Counted from the first letter of the stretch, positions 1 through 5,997 are shown. The stretch is 5,997 bases of DNA from Desulfotomaculaceae bacterium (GCA_028704035.1 JAQVLS010000110.1:1-5997); one strand, 5' to 3'. Numbers and translations: made by a program. Notes: generated from the letters alone by a model not told the origin.

Positions 1-1
1 T

Positions 2-211
2 GTTTGTGGGTGCATAGCGGCTGGGTGCCTGATAGAGACCACCTATCATAGCGCATTCCGCAAGGTTATGGGTACTGTGCTGGGTATGGATTTGAATGAA
101 CATTGGCGTCTGCGCCAGGATAACGCTTGCTTGAATATTATCGATTTTCCTGAATGGGATAAAGTCATACTAATGCTTTTTAATGATCACTCCCACCTTG
201 AATTTCCTTAA
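2..211 (+). CDS. Histidine phosphatase family protein, C-terminal fragment (5' end outside window; possibly frameshifted)
   Basis: The last 69 codons of a gene entering from the left edge. The fragment carries the C-terminal hallmark of the histidine phosphatase (phosphoglycerate mutase-like, CobC/PhoE-type) family: WRLRQDNACLNIIDF at residues 35-49, then a Trp and NDHSHL at 61-66, matching the family pattern R-x-R-Q-D-N-x-x-L-N-I-I and L-N-D-x-x-H-L. Members remove phosphate from small metabolites such as alpha-ribazole phosphate or phosphoglycerate in the cytoplasm; the substrate cannot be told here. The second catalytic motif (usually V-x-H-G-G-x-I-R), expected just upstream, is not readable in this frame. 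A near match (VHSGG) appears only if frame 1 is joined to this frame around bases 19-23, suggesting a one-base frameshift and loss of the catalytic His. The gene may therefore be a pseudogene. No terminator follows it. Family assignment is fairly sure; functionality is doubtful. Confidence 0.6.
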   Translation, partial: VCGCIAAGCLIETTYHSAFRKVMGTVLGMDLNEHWRLRQDNACLNIIDFPEWDKVILMLFNDHSHLEFP

Positions 212-274
212 AAAAATATACGTATTAATTACCTGCAGACGGAAACAATAAATAAAAACTGGATTTTTTTTGTT

Positions 275-472
275 ATGGGTGAAAGTGATTCCTTTATACA
301 GAGCAGGGTACCCTGGAGCTCCGAGCCAATTCTGAAAGAAATGGCTGGTGAGGTGGGGGTTGATGTGGACAGCTTCATAGAAGGTATAAAAAATGATAAA
401 ATTGATGGGGAGATAGCGGAGGATTTAGGGGTATCTGAAAACCTTATATATCACCTGCGAGATCGTTTATAG
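275..472 (+). CDS. Small helix-turn-helix protein, 65 aa
   Basis: A 65-residue acidic protein. Residues 43-63 (from DGEIAEDLGVSENLIYHL onward) read as a compact helix-turn-helix: Ala at the first-helix position, Gly at the turn, and a hydrophobic recognition-helix pattern, as in small MarR/LuxR/Xre-like tri-helical domains. The first 40 residues hold a short Trp/Pro segment and another predicted helix. Stand-alone HTH proteins of this size occur in Peptococcaceae, but I cannot name a regulon. The ATG at 275 is the only plausible start, since no in-frame ATG, GTG or TTG lies directly upstream. It lacks a recognisable Shine-Dalgarno and instead follows a T8-9 run, so expression may be weak or depend on something unseen. 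It lies 63 bp after the phosphatase remnant and 180 bp before guaB, which has its own promoter. DNA binding is inferred from the pattern only. Confidence 0.6.
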   Translation: MGESDSFIQSRVPWSSEPILKEMAGEVGVDVDSFIEGIKNDKIDGEIAEDLGVSENLIYHLRDRL

Positions 473-566
473 CCAGGGCATCGATTCAGTGATGGGCCAG
501 GACTAAAAGGTTGTTGCCTGACTATACCTGTATTGTTATTGTATTCTATAGCCTGCCAATTTAAAA

Positions 567-597
567 TTGTACATCCCTGTAAGAACTATGCTATAAT
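567..597 (+). promoter_or_regulatory. Probable SigA promoter of guaB (extended -10)
   Basis: A perfect extended -10, TGCTATAAT at 589-597, follows a weak -35 candidate TTGTAC (567-572) after a 19-bp spacer. Extended -10 promoters tolerate poor -35 boxes. Initiation would fall near 604, giving a leader of about 50 nt before guaB. That leaves no room for a purine riboswitch. A second, overlapping TATAAT lies at 600-605 but has no -35 at a good distance. Confidence 0.6.
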
Positions 598-604
598 ATT
601 ATAA

Positions 605-2119
<1,515 letters not shown>

Positions 2120-2156
2120 ATAAGTCCGGATCACATCCGCTCCAGGCACAAGAATC

Positions 2157-2199
2157 ATTAAAAGCCTGCTTCGCCCCCATGGCAAGCAGGCTTTTTAAT
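2157..2199. terminator. Bidirectional intrinsic terminator between guaB and acuA
   Basis: A 12-bp stem, AAAAGCCTGCTT (2160-2171) paired with AAGCAGGCTTTT (2184-2195). GCC/GGC can pair inside the loop. On the plus strand a T run follows (2192-2196), and on the minus strand the A-rich left flank gives a U run, so it can stop both convergent genes. The acuA stop codon (2195-2197) lies inside it. Confidence 0.9.
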
Positions 2200-2818
2200 G
2201 AAACTCAGCCCTTCCCTCAAACAGCATATCTTCAAACAGTAAAATATCTTTTTTGCCGACATTCTTTCCGAACCTTACCATCAAAACGTTTGCGGGATGC
2301 TCCGTAATGTCGGGGTCATCTGTCGCGCGTCTTTTGAGGTTGACCGCCCCAAAAAGTTTCTCCAGCATTTTCTGGTATTCAAAAATCTCCAGGCCGCTGC
2401 CCGTTAAGTCCCAGTGCCAGCAGAATTCAAGGGTGACAACAATAAATTCTTCCATTACAGAATTGCGAAAGGCTTCTTCCAGTAAAGCTTCCGCGATACC
2501 TTTTTTACGCCAGTCAGGACTAATTTCGATACCGCCTAGCTCTAATACTTTTGGATGTTTGCTCCACCTGAAATACTCATCCGGATAGTGAAAGGTGACA
2601 TATCCGACAATTTCACGACCGGAACGGGCAATGTAAATCAAGCCCTTTGGCATTTTAGATATTGCCATCAAAGCTTTTTTTTGTTCCTCTGCCGGGCGGA
2701 AATTAGTTAAATGTTGGTTGATTTTAAGATTTTCAAGGGATTTGGATACTACCGGCCCTTCCAACAGGTATTCATTTGTTAACTTCTTGGGACTTTCGAG
2801 CTCGTAACATGCAAGCAT
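2195..2818 (-). CDS. acuA: AcuA-type GNAT protein acetyltransferase
   Basis: A 207-residue cytoplasmic GNAT enzyme, close to the roughly 210 residues of Bacillus subtilis AcuA, with collinear signatures I recognise from that protein: EGPVVS near the N-terminus, INQHLTNFRPAEEQKKAL (33-50), YIARSGREIVGYVTFHYPD (62-80), RWSKHPKVLELGGIEISP (84-101), EFCWHWDL (131-138) and ITEHPANVLMVRFG (171-184). The acetyl-CoA-binding motif A is R104-K-K-G-I-A. In B. subtilis AcuA acetylates a lysine of acetyl-CoA synthetase AcsA and switches it off; the same role here is inferred. The acuB and acuC (deacetylase) partners usually linked to it in Bacillus are absent from this window. The ATG at 2818 is preferred over one at 2860 because GAGGTGA lies just upstream of it and the product then begins where AcuA begins. 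It converges on guaB and shares its terminator. Probable promoter at 2974-3003. Confidence 0.9.
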   Translation of the reverse strand: MLACYELESPKKLTNEYLLEGPVVSKSLENLKINQHLTNFRPAEEQKKALMAISKMPKGLIYIARSGREIVGYVTFHYPDEYFRWSKHPKVLELGGIEISPDWRKKGIAEALLEEAFRNSVMEEFIVVTLEFCWHWDLTGSGLEIFEYQKMLEKLFGAVNLKRRATDDPDITEHPANVLMVRFGKNVGKKDILLFEDMLFEGRAEFH

Positions 2819-2825
2819 GATCACT

Positions 2826-2833
2826 TCACCTCT
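2826..2833 (-). promoter_or_regulatory. Ribosome binding site that fixes the acuA start
   Basis: On the minus strand AGAGGTGA ends 7 nt before the ATG at 2818. A longer form starting at 2860 would bury this site inside the coding region and add 14 residues not expected in AcuA. Confidence 0.75.
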
Positions 2834-2860
2834 AATCAAGAATGTTGGATGTATTTCCAT

Positions 2861-3164
2861 TCAGCCATGAAAACAACCGCTCGCGGGCTAAATATTATTA
2901 TTAACTTATATGCTTCCTTGCCGTTAAAGGGTACTATTTAACCGTTTGCAGTCGTATATTAACCACTTACCTTATTATATTTCAATATGGCATTTTTAAT
3001 CAACTGTAATATTGCTTAATTTTCGTATTTTTTTTGAAAATTATGTTGAATAATTAATAAATAAAATTACAAATATTTCAATGGTAAATAAAGGGATTTT
3101 GAAATTTAAAGTGAATTTATTAATTAACACTTCAAGACTTTTATATTTGCAAGGTAGGTGAGAA
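2861..3164. other. AT-rich intergenic region between acuA and the triple winged-helix gene
   Basis: About 300 bp, strongly AT-rich, with no credible coding frame. It holds the probable acuA promoter, an inverted repeat TAATTTTC (3017-3024) / GAAAATTA (3036-3043) with an 11-nt spacer, and the 10-mer ATATTTCAAT at 2977-2986 and again at 3073-3082, both followed closely by GG. For the gene at 3165 I see only weak promoter candidates, for example TTGAAA at 3099-3104 with no good -10. In AT-only sequence such repeats can arise by chance. Confidence 0.5.
2974..3003 (-). promoter_or_regulatory. Probable SigA promoter of acuA
   Basis: On the minus strand: TTGATT (3003-2998), an 18-bp spacer and a perfect TATAAT (2979-2974). 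It would give a leader of about 150 nt. The surrounding sequence is very AT-rich, so chance matches are possible. No convincing CcpA cre site is seen between it and acuA. Confidence 0.45.
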
Positions 3165-4568
3165 ATGCAAATGGGTGGGAAGCTTAATTCCCTAACCGAT
3201 GTGCTGAAAAAAACGCTATTCTTCTTTGAAGCCCTTTCTGTGGCGGAGCTGGCGCCTCATGTACAAAGAAAAATGCTGAAAGATTATTCACTGTCACAGG
3301 TGGAGGTAAGGGTTAGTCTTTGCTTGAATCAAAATACGTGTTTTTACAAAGAAAAAGACAATTGGCGTTTGGATTTAGAAGGGAACAAAGAAAATGATCA
3401 ATTTTACTCATTACTGCTCAAAAAGGGCCAGTCTTTAAATCTGAAAGAAATATTGAAAAACGCCAATTCAAAAAAGAAAAAAGCAAAAAAAACAATATCA
3501 GAGGAAGTAAGCCTGATATCAGACGGCAGGTTTATCCAGTTGGATAATGGTTATTGGGGGTTGACTGAATGGGAAGTTGAAACCAGCCATTACTCCCTGA
3601 AAAATCTATTAATAAAAGCCATGAAAATCCATCCTGGTGGCCTTTCACTGCAGCAGCTTCATAAGCTGGTTAGTTCATGGCATAATACAGACATCAAGAC
3701 CTTGGAAGCGGTATTAAAAAAATTTTCATATTTTGAAATGGCAGGTGAAGGCGTCTGGTCCTACAACCCTGCCGCCAGGGTGCTATACGAGGACCTTTTA
3801 AAAAAATTTCTTGGCGTTGTGAACAGGCAAAAGAATCGCTGGCACCGTGACCGGGCCGGTTGGAAAAACAAGCTGGAAACGATGCAAAAACATGTACAGG
3901 AAGCTGTTTCAGGACAGAGGGAGACAGCTGCGGCTCTGGCTGAAAGAATGGAATTGGCTGGCCAGCATGAATATTTGTTAACCCAGATGGCTGAAAAGGA
4001 TCTTCTTCTATCGTTGCGAAAAAGAGAAATTCTGCGCTATAGAGAGCACCTGGCAAAACTCGAGGCCAAGGCTAACAGTATCCTATACCAGTGCCGGTTA
4101 TGGGTAAAACGGAAAAATGAAGCTCAAGATGAGACGGTGCGGCTGAAGGAACTGCTGGCTAAAAATCATGGAAACATGGAAGGGCTGTTCACAAAACTGC
4201 AGCATTATAAAGAAAGAGACAGGGAAAACAAAATAAAAATCGCTGAAATAAAAGAGCAGCACGGCATTAGAATAGCAGAACTGCAAACTGAAATAATAGA
4301 TTTAAAACTAAAATTAGAAAGAGAAAAGTCTTCAGCGACAGCTGAGAACAGCAGGCTGCAGGAAGAAATCAAAGATCTGGGCAATGATTTAAAGAAAACC
4401 CTCAAGTCAGAAGAGGATTTTCAGCGTTCCTACCTGATGGCCCAGCAGGAACTGGCTGCAGCCAGGGAAGGATACAAAAGAGTAGAAAGACGGATGAGAA
4501 ATCCCCTGGTATTTATTATCCTAAAAATTTGTTCGTTCTTTGAAAAACGCACCAAACAACCGCTTTAA
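3165..4568 (+). CDS. Triple winged-helix-like / long coiled-coil protein of unknown function, 467 aa
   Basis: I do not recognise this as a named gene. Three N-terminal modules look like repeats of one winged-helix fold of the HARE-HTH/RpoE-delta type. Module 1 is about residues 8-70, ending CFYKEKDNWRLD. Module 2 is about 78-137, ending RFIQLDNGYWGLTEWE. Module 3 is about 144-201, ending FSYFEMAGEGVWSYNP. Each ends in a Phe/Tyr strand, a short turn and a Trp strand. A Lys cluster (103-109, SKKKKAKK) lies in module 2. Residues about 215-443 are almost entirely charged helix with heptad-like Leu/Ile spacing, so probably coiled coil and oligomeric. The tail 446-459 (NPLVFIILKICSFF) is hydrophobic but short for a full membrane span and could be a membrane-touching or packing helix. 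There is no signal peptide. GGTAGGTGA precedes two adjacent starts (3165, 3171); the second would remove two residues. A nucleoid- or membrane-linked DNA-binding scaffold is one inference. It is monocistronic with a strong terminator. Confidence 0.85.
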   Translation: MQMGGKLNSLTDVLKKTLFFFEALSVAELAPHVQRKMLKDYSLSQVEVRVSLCLNQNTCFYKEKDNWRLDLEGNKENDQFYSLLLKKGQSLNLKEILKNANSKKKKAKKTISEEVSLISDGRFIQLDNGYWGLTEWEVETSHYSLKNLLIKAMKIHPGGLSLQQLHKLVSSWHNTDIKTLEAVLKKFSYFEMAGEGVWSYNPAARVLYEDLLKKFLGVVNRQKNRWHRDRAGWKNKLETMQKHVQEAVSGQRETAAALAERMELAGQHEYLLTQMAEKDLLLSLRKREILRYREHLAKLEAKANSILYQCRLWVKRKNEAQDETVRLKELLAKNHGNMEGLFTKLQHYKERDRENKIKIAEIKEQHGIRIAELQTEIIDLKLKLEREKSSATAENSRLQEEIKDLGNDLKKTLKSEEDFQRSYLMAQQELAAAREGYKRVERRMRNPLVFIILKICSFFEKRTKQPL

Positions 4569-4585
4569 CAACAACTACCCCCGGT

Positions 4586-4614
4586 AACGCCCGCTCCCCT
4601 ACGGGCGTTTTTTT
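4586..4614 (+). terminator. Intrinsic terminator of the triple winged-helix gene
   Basis: An 8-bp GC-rich stem AACGCCCG (4586-4593) / CGGGCGTT (4602-4609) with an 8-nt loop, running into T7 (4608-4614). It starts 18 bp after the stop codon. Only the plus strand has a proper T run, so it is one-directional. Confidence 0.93.
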
Positions 4615-4628
4615 ATTCTTTTGAGTAA

Positions 4629-4641
4629 CCGCTGACAGCGG
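4629..4641. repeat. Perfect 13-bp palindrome in the convergent gap
   Basis: CCGCTGACAGCGG reads the same on both strands around a central A. It lies between the plus-strand terminator and the end of the minus-strand gene at 4658. It could be a weak hairpin ending that gene, but no T run follows on the minus strand, so I do not call it a terminator. Confidence 0.4.
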
Positions 4642-4657
4642 GTTTTGGGGATCTTTT

Positions 4658-5059
4658 TCAGGTAAATTGAAAAACTGGTGTATTGTAATGCTGATAGGGC
4701 CCGGGCAGTCCGTCAACCCGTTGAAATTTTGGTTCGCAAGCTTTTTGCGCATTTGTAATTTGGGGCGGCGCGTTATATCCCTTCCCGCCGTGCGTCAGTT
4801 GAAGGAACTGGTAAATGCCGGGCGCTATTTCCTTATACCCATCGATAACATTATTACCTGCATGCGCCTTGACGGCTTCCTCCGCCATACTGTTCGATTG
4901 TTCTAGCAAGGCGTCGGGCTGATCCCGAACGGGTTCTTCCGGGGTGCTTTTTTCACTGCAGGCGTTTTTGTTTTCTAGCGCCTCTTGCGCCGGCCTTCGA
5001 GGAGAAGGGGTTTTTCCCGCTGCCTGACTGTAACGGTTTAGATATTTTATTTGAATCAA
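4658..5059 (-). CDS. Hypothetical protein, 133 aa, candidate sporulation-linked
   Basis: Not recognised. The protein has two parts. Residues 1 to about 70 are polar and probably disordered, rich in Glu, Ala, Ser and Pro (for example EKSTPEEPVRDQPDALLEQS). From about residue 73 to the end it is richer in Gly, Tyr, Gln, Pro and Phe (IDGYKEIAPGIYQFLQL, YNAPPQ, GPYQHYNTPVFQF). There are two cysteines, no signal peptide and no membrane segment. The TTG at 5059 is chosen because GAGGTGATC, an excellent SD, ends 3 nt before it. An in-frame GTG at 5068 overlaps that SD and is less likely. Codon use resembles the neighbouring genes, while the opposing plus-strand frame has no SD, so I take this strand as real. 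It is divergent from the cysteine-rich gene at 5209. A Tyr/Gln/Pro-rich tail suits a spore-surface protein, but that is only inferred from context. Confidence 0.65.
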   Translation of the reverse strand: MIQIKYLNRYSQAAGKTPSPRRPAQEALENKNACSEKSTPEEPVRDQPDALLEQSNSMAEEAVKAHAGNNVIDGYKEIAPGIYQFLQLTHGGKGYNAPPQITNAQKACEPKFQRVDGLPGPYQHYNTPVFQFT

Positions 5060-5062
5060 TTG

Positions 5063-5071
5063 GATCACCTC
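5063..5071 (-). promoter_or_regulatory. Strong SD deciding the TTG start at 5059
   Basis: GAGGTGATC on the minus strand is a 9-base perfect complement of the 16S rRNA anti-SD region. Its end lies 3 nt from TTG 5059. The GTG within this motif (5068-5066) is in frame but would have no SD of its own. Confidence 0.65.
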
Positions 5072-5075
5072 GCAA

Positions 5076-5104
5076 TATCCTATGCATTATTGCAAATAAA
5101 AGTT
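5076..5104 (-). promoter_or_regulatory. SigK/SigE-like promoter facing the minus-strand gene
   Basis: On the minus strand: AACT (5104-5101; consensus mACm, last base off), a 16-nt spacer, then CATAGGATA (5084-5076), a full match to the SigK -10 CATAnnnTA. SigE has a related -10. Caveat: initiation about 6 nt downstream would start near 5070, at the edge of the SD, leaving an unusually short leader. Confidence 0.4.
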
Positions 5105-5132
5105 ATACATAATTTTTATATTGAAATACTTT

Positions 5133-5161
5133 CACCGATTTTAATTCGCTGACATATTTTG
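5133..5161 (+). promoter_or_regulatory. SigK/SigE-like promoter of the cysteine-rich gene
   Basis: CACC (5133-5136) matches the SigK -35 mACm. After 16 nt comes CATATTTTG (5153-5161), which fits CATAnnnTA except for the last base. It also resembles a SigE -10. Initiation would fall near 5168, giving a leader of about 40 nt with the SD AAAGGAGGG at 5191-5199. No good SigA promoter is seen in this gap. Confidence 0.5.
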
Positions 5162-5162
5162 T

Positions 5163-5175
5163 ATCACCCGGTGAT
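5163..5175. promoter_or_regulatory. 13-bp palindrome at the predicted start of transcription
   Basis: ATCACC-C-GGTGAT, a perfect 6-bp dyad around one base, lies immediately after the candidate -10 and covers the predicted initiation point. That position suits a repressor operator or a 5' mRNA hairpin edge. No regulator is assigned. Confidence 0.4.
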
Positions 5176-5208
5176 AATAACCGAGTAATAAAAGGAGGGC
5201 ATTAGTTT

Positions 5209-5787
5209 ATGGAAATGGAAAGTTTGCGACAATTGGAAACCATCTGTATCGAAGTGCCAAAGGTTTATGATTTTTGTTTTCAGGCGGAGCGCCGCGAAAA
5301 TATCTGTACCCCTCTATGTGACTTTAGACCACCTTTAGGGGCGACAATTAAATGCACCATCAAAAACGCCGCCTGCAACGAGGTCAGCCGGTCTGAGCCT
5401 AACGCATCGGGCAGGTCAAATGTTACTTTTGCAGTGGTAGTTACCTATAAGCTTGAAGTATTAAATGCTGAGGGAGAAGTAGTAGAAACTTTCAGGAACC
5501 TGACATTCAGCTTTACCAAGACAGTTGTTCTCTGTGCTCCCGAGGGAACATTCACAAACTGCGAAATTGTCAATGCCGCCTGCGGGCCGTGCCTGATACT
5601 AGGTAATCAGATCTGCTGCACATTTGACCTTTGTATTGTCATTCAGTCCGTGGCCATAGTTAAAATACTGATCCCCAGCTTCGGCTTCTGCACGCCGGCA
5701 TTGTGCGAACAGGTTTCTCCAGAAGGTCCGTTTGTGTGCCCGCCCACTTTATTCCCGCCGCAATGTCCGCCGGTAGCAAATGGCTAA
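5209..5787 (+). CDS. Cysteine-rich SPOCS/DUF3794-like protein, candidate spore envelope protein, 192 aa
   Basis: A 192-residue protein with 17 cysteines (13, 23, 33, 37, 49, 56, 109, 118, 125, 128, 136, 137, 142, 161, 166, 177, 186). It starts with CIEVPKVYDFC (13-23), an opening I associate with Firmicute spore-associated proteins. Its middle alternates beta-strand-like segments (VTFAVVVTYKLEV 72-84, FRNLTFSFTKTVVL 95-108, IVIQSVAIVKILIPSFGFC 143-161) resembling the SPOCS/DUF3794 domain found in sporulation proteins. The motif C-x-I-x-N-A-A-C occurs twice (49-56 and 118-125). The tail is Pro/Cys-rich. There is no signal peptide or membrane segment. Disulfide cross-linking in the spore coat is an inference from cysteine content, domain resemblance and the SigK-like promoter. 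AAAGGAGGG lies 9 nt before the ATG at 5209. An in-frame ATG at 5215 is possible but less well spaced. A hairpin follows the stop at once. Domain name is moderately sure; function is not shown. Confidence 0.8.
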   Translation: MEMESLRQLETICIEVPKVYDFCFQAERRENICTPLCDFRPPLGATIKCTIKNAACNEVSRSEPNASGRSNVTFAVVVTYKLEVLNAEGEVVETFRNLTFSFTKTVVLCAPEGTFTNCEIVNAACGPCLILGNQICCTFDLCIVIQSVAIVKILIPSFGFCTPALCEQVSPEGPFVCPPTLFPPQCPPVANG

Positions 5788-5788
5788 A

Positions 5789-5817
5789 AATTAGGAGCGG
5801 TTCATCCGCTCCTAATT
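5789..5817. terminator. Terminator-like hairpin after the cysteine-rich gene
   Basis: A perfect 12-bp stem AATTAGGAGCGG (5789-5800) / CCGCTCCTAATT (5806-5817) with loop TTCAT, one base after the stop codon. An unbroken T run is missing (TTAAATTAATCATTT follows), so it may terminate partially or protect the mRNA 3' end, allowing some read-through into the next gene. Confidence 0.65.
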
Positions 5818-5848
5818 AAATTAATCATTTAAACAGGGAGTAATTATA

Positions 5849-5997
5849 GTGTATTTAATGAACCTTGTAGTAAAAGGATTGCAGAACAGTGAAAAGGCAA
5901 AAAGACTTAAGGAAGCCATCATGGGTATTGAGGGTGTCAGCAATGTGCAGATTTACCCGCCGGACGGTGTAAAAATTTCTTATAACCCAACCAAGGT
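5849..5997 (+). CDS. Heavy-metal-associated (HMA/CopZ-like) domain protein lacking CxxC, 5' part
   Basis: The first 49 codons of a gene leaving the right edge. The reading LMNLVVKGLQNSEKAKRL, KEAIMGIEGVSNVQI, then PPDGVKISYNPTKV follows the ferredoxin-like HMA fold in order: strand, loop, helix, GV-x-x-V-x-I strand, hairpin and V-x-I-x-Y-x-P strand. In metal-binding members the first loop is G-M-x-C-x-x-C; here the aligned segment is G-L-Q-N-S-E-K, with no cysteine, so copper or zinc binding by the usual site is not expected. GTG 5849 is chosen because CAGGGAG (5834-5840) lies 8 nt upstream. The ATG at 5858 is 17 nt from it. It follows the cysteine-rich gene by 61 bp, past a hairpin without a T run, so partial co-transcription is possible. 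It could be a stand-alone small protein or the start of a larger one. Confidence 0.7.
   Translation, partial: MYLMNLVVKGLQNSEKAKRLKEAIMGIEGVSNVQIYPPDGVKISYNPTK

Noticed and set aside
212..274. TACGTA-centred palindrome and candidate promoter before the small HTH gene
   Set aside because: The dyad is short and AT-rich, and I find no -35/-10 pair with acceptable spacing.
2866..2880. Possible CcpA cre site before acuA (TGAAAACAACCGC)
   Set aside because: Only the left half resembles the cre consensus; the right half lacks the needed symmetry.
4615..4657. Second intrinsic terminator around the CCGCTGACAGCGG palindrome
   Set aside because: The usable stem is 4 bp with a 5-nt loop, and there is no run of T at the correct place on the minus strand.
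4667..4906. Plus-strand open frame of 79 codons opposite the minus-strand gene
   Set aside because: It begins at a TTG without an SD, has no coherent domain and lies opposite a frame with a near-perfect SD.

Overview
The window looks like chromosomal DNA of an anaerobic, endospore-forming Firmicute. The Desulfotomaculum/Pelotomaculum type of Peptococcaceae is my best guess from the protein flavour, not a proven placement. Reasons: strong AAGGAGG-type ribosome binding sites, one GTG and one TTG start, very AT-rich intergenic stretches around moderately GC-rich genes, an AcuA-type acetyltransferase, and a cysteine-rich protein resembling spore-envelope proteins behind a sporulation-type promoter.

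Layout, left to right. (a) 1-211: 3' end of a histidine-phosphatase gene, probably frameshifted or decayed at its catalytic motif. (b) 275-472: a 65-residue helix-turn-helix protein. (c) 653-2119: guaB, IMP dehydrogenase, the only textbook housekeeping gene, with an extended -10 promoter and a strong SD. A bidirectional terminator separates it from (d) acuA (2195-2818, minus), a GNAT protein acetyltransferase. (e) 2861-3164: an AT-rich spacer holding the probable acuA promoter and several AT-only repeats. (f) 3165-4568: an unnamed 467-residue protein with three winged-helix-like modules, a coiled coil of about 220 residues and a hydrophobic C-terminal patch, closed by a clear intrinsic terminator. 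(g) 4658-5059 (minus) and 5209-5787 (plus): a divergent pair, a 133-residue protein of unknown function and a 192-residue protein with 17 cysteines. (h) 5849 to the right edge: a heavy-metal-associated-domain-like protein lacking the CxxC metal site.

Apart from the divergent pair, the genes appear to be independent units separated by terminators. GuaB makes XMP for guanine nucleotide synthesis, and AcuA by homology tunes acetyl-CoA synthetase. The divergent pair may be co-expressed in the mother cell late in sporulation, because elements resembling SigK (or SigE) promoters face both genes. The least described parts are the triple winged-helix/coiled-coil protein and the divergent pair. I see no CRISPR array, rRNA, tRNA, insertion sequence or phage gene.
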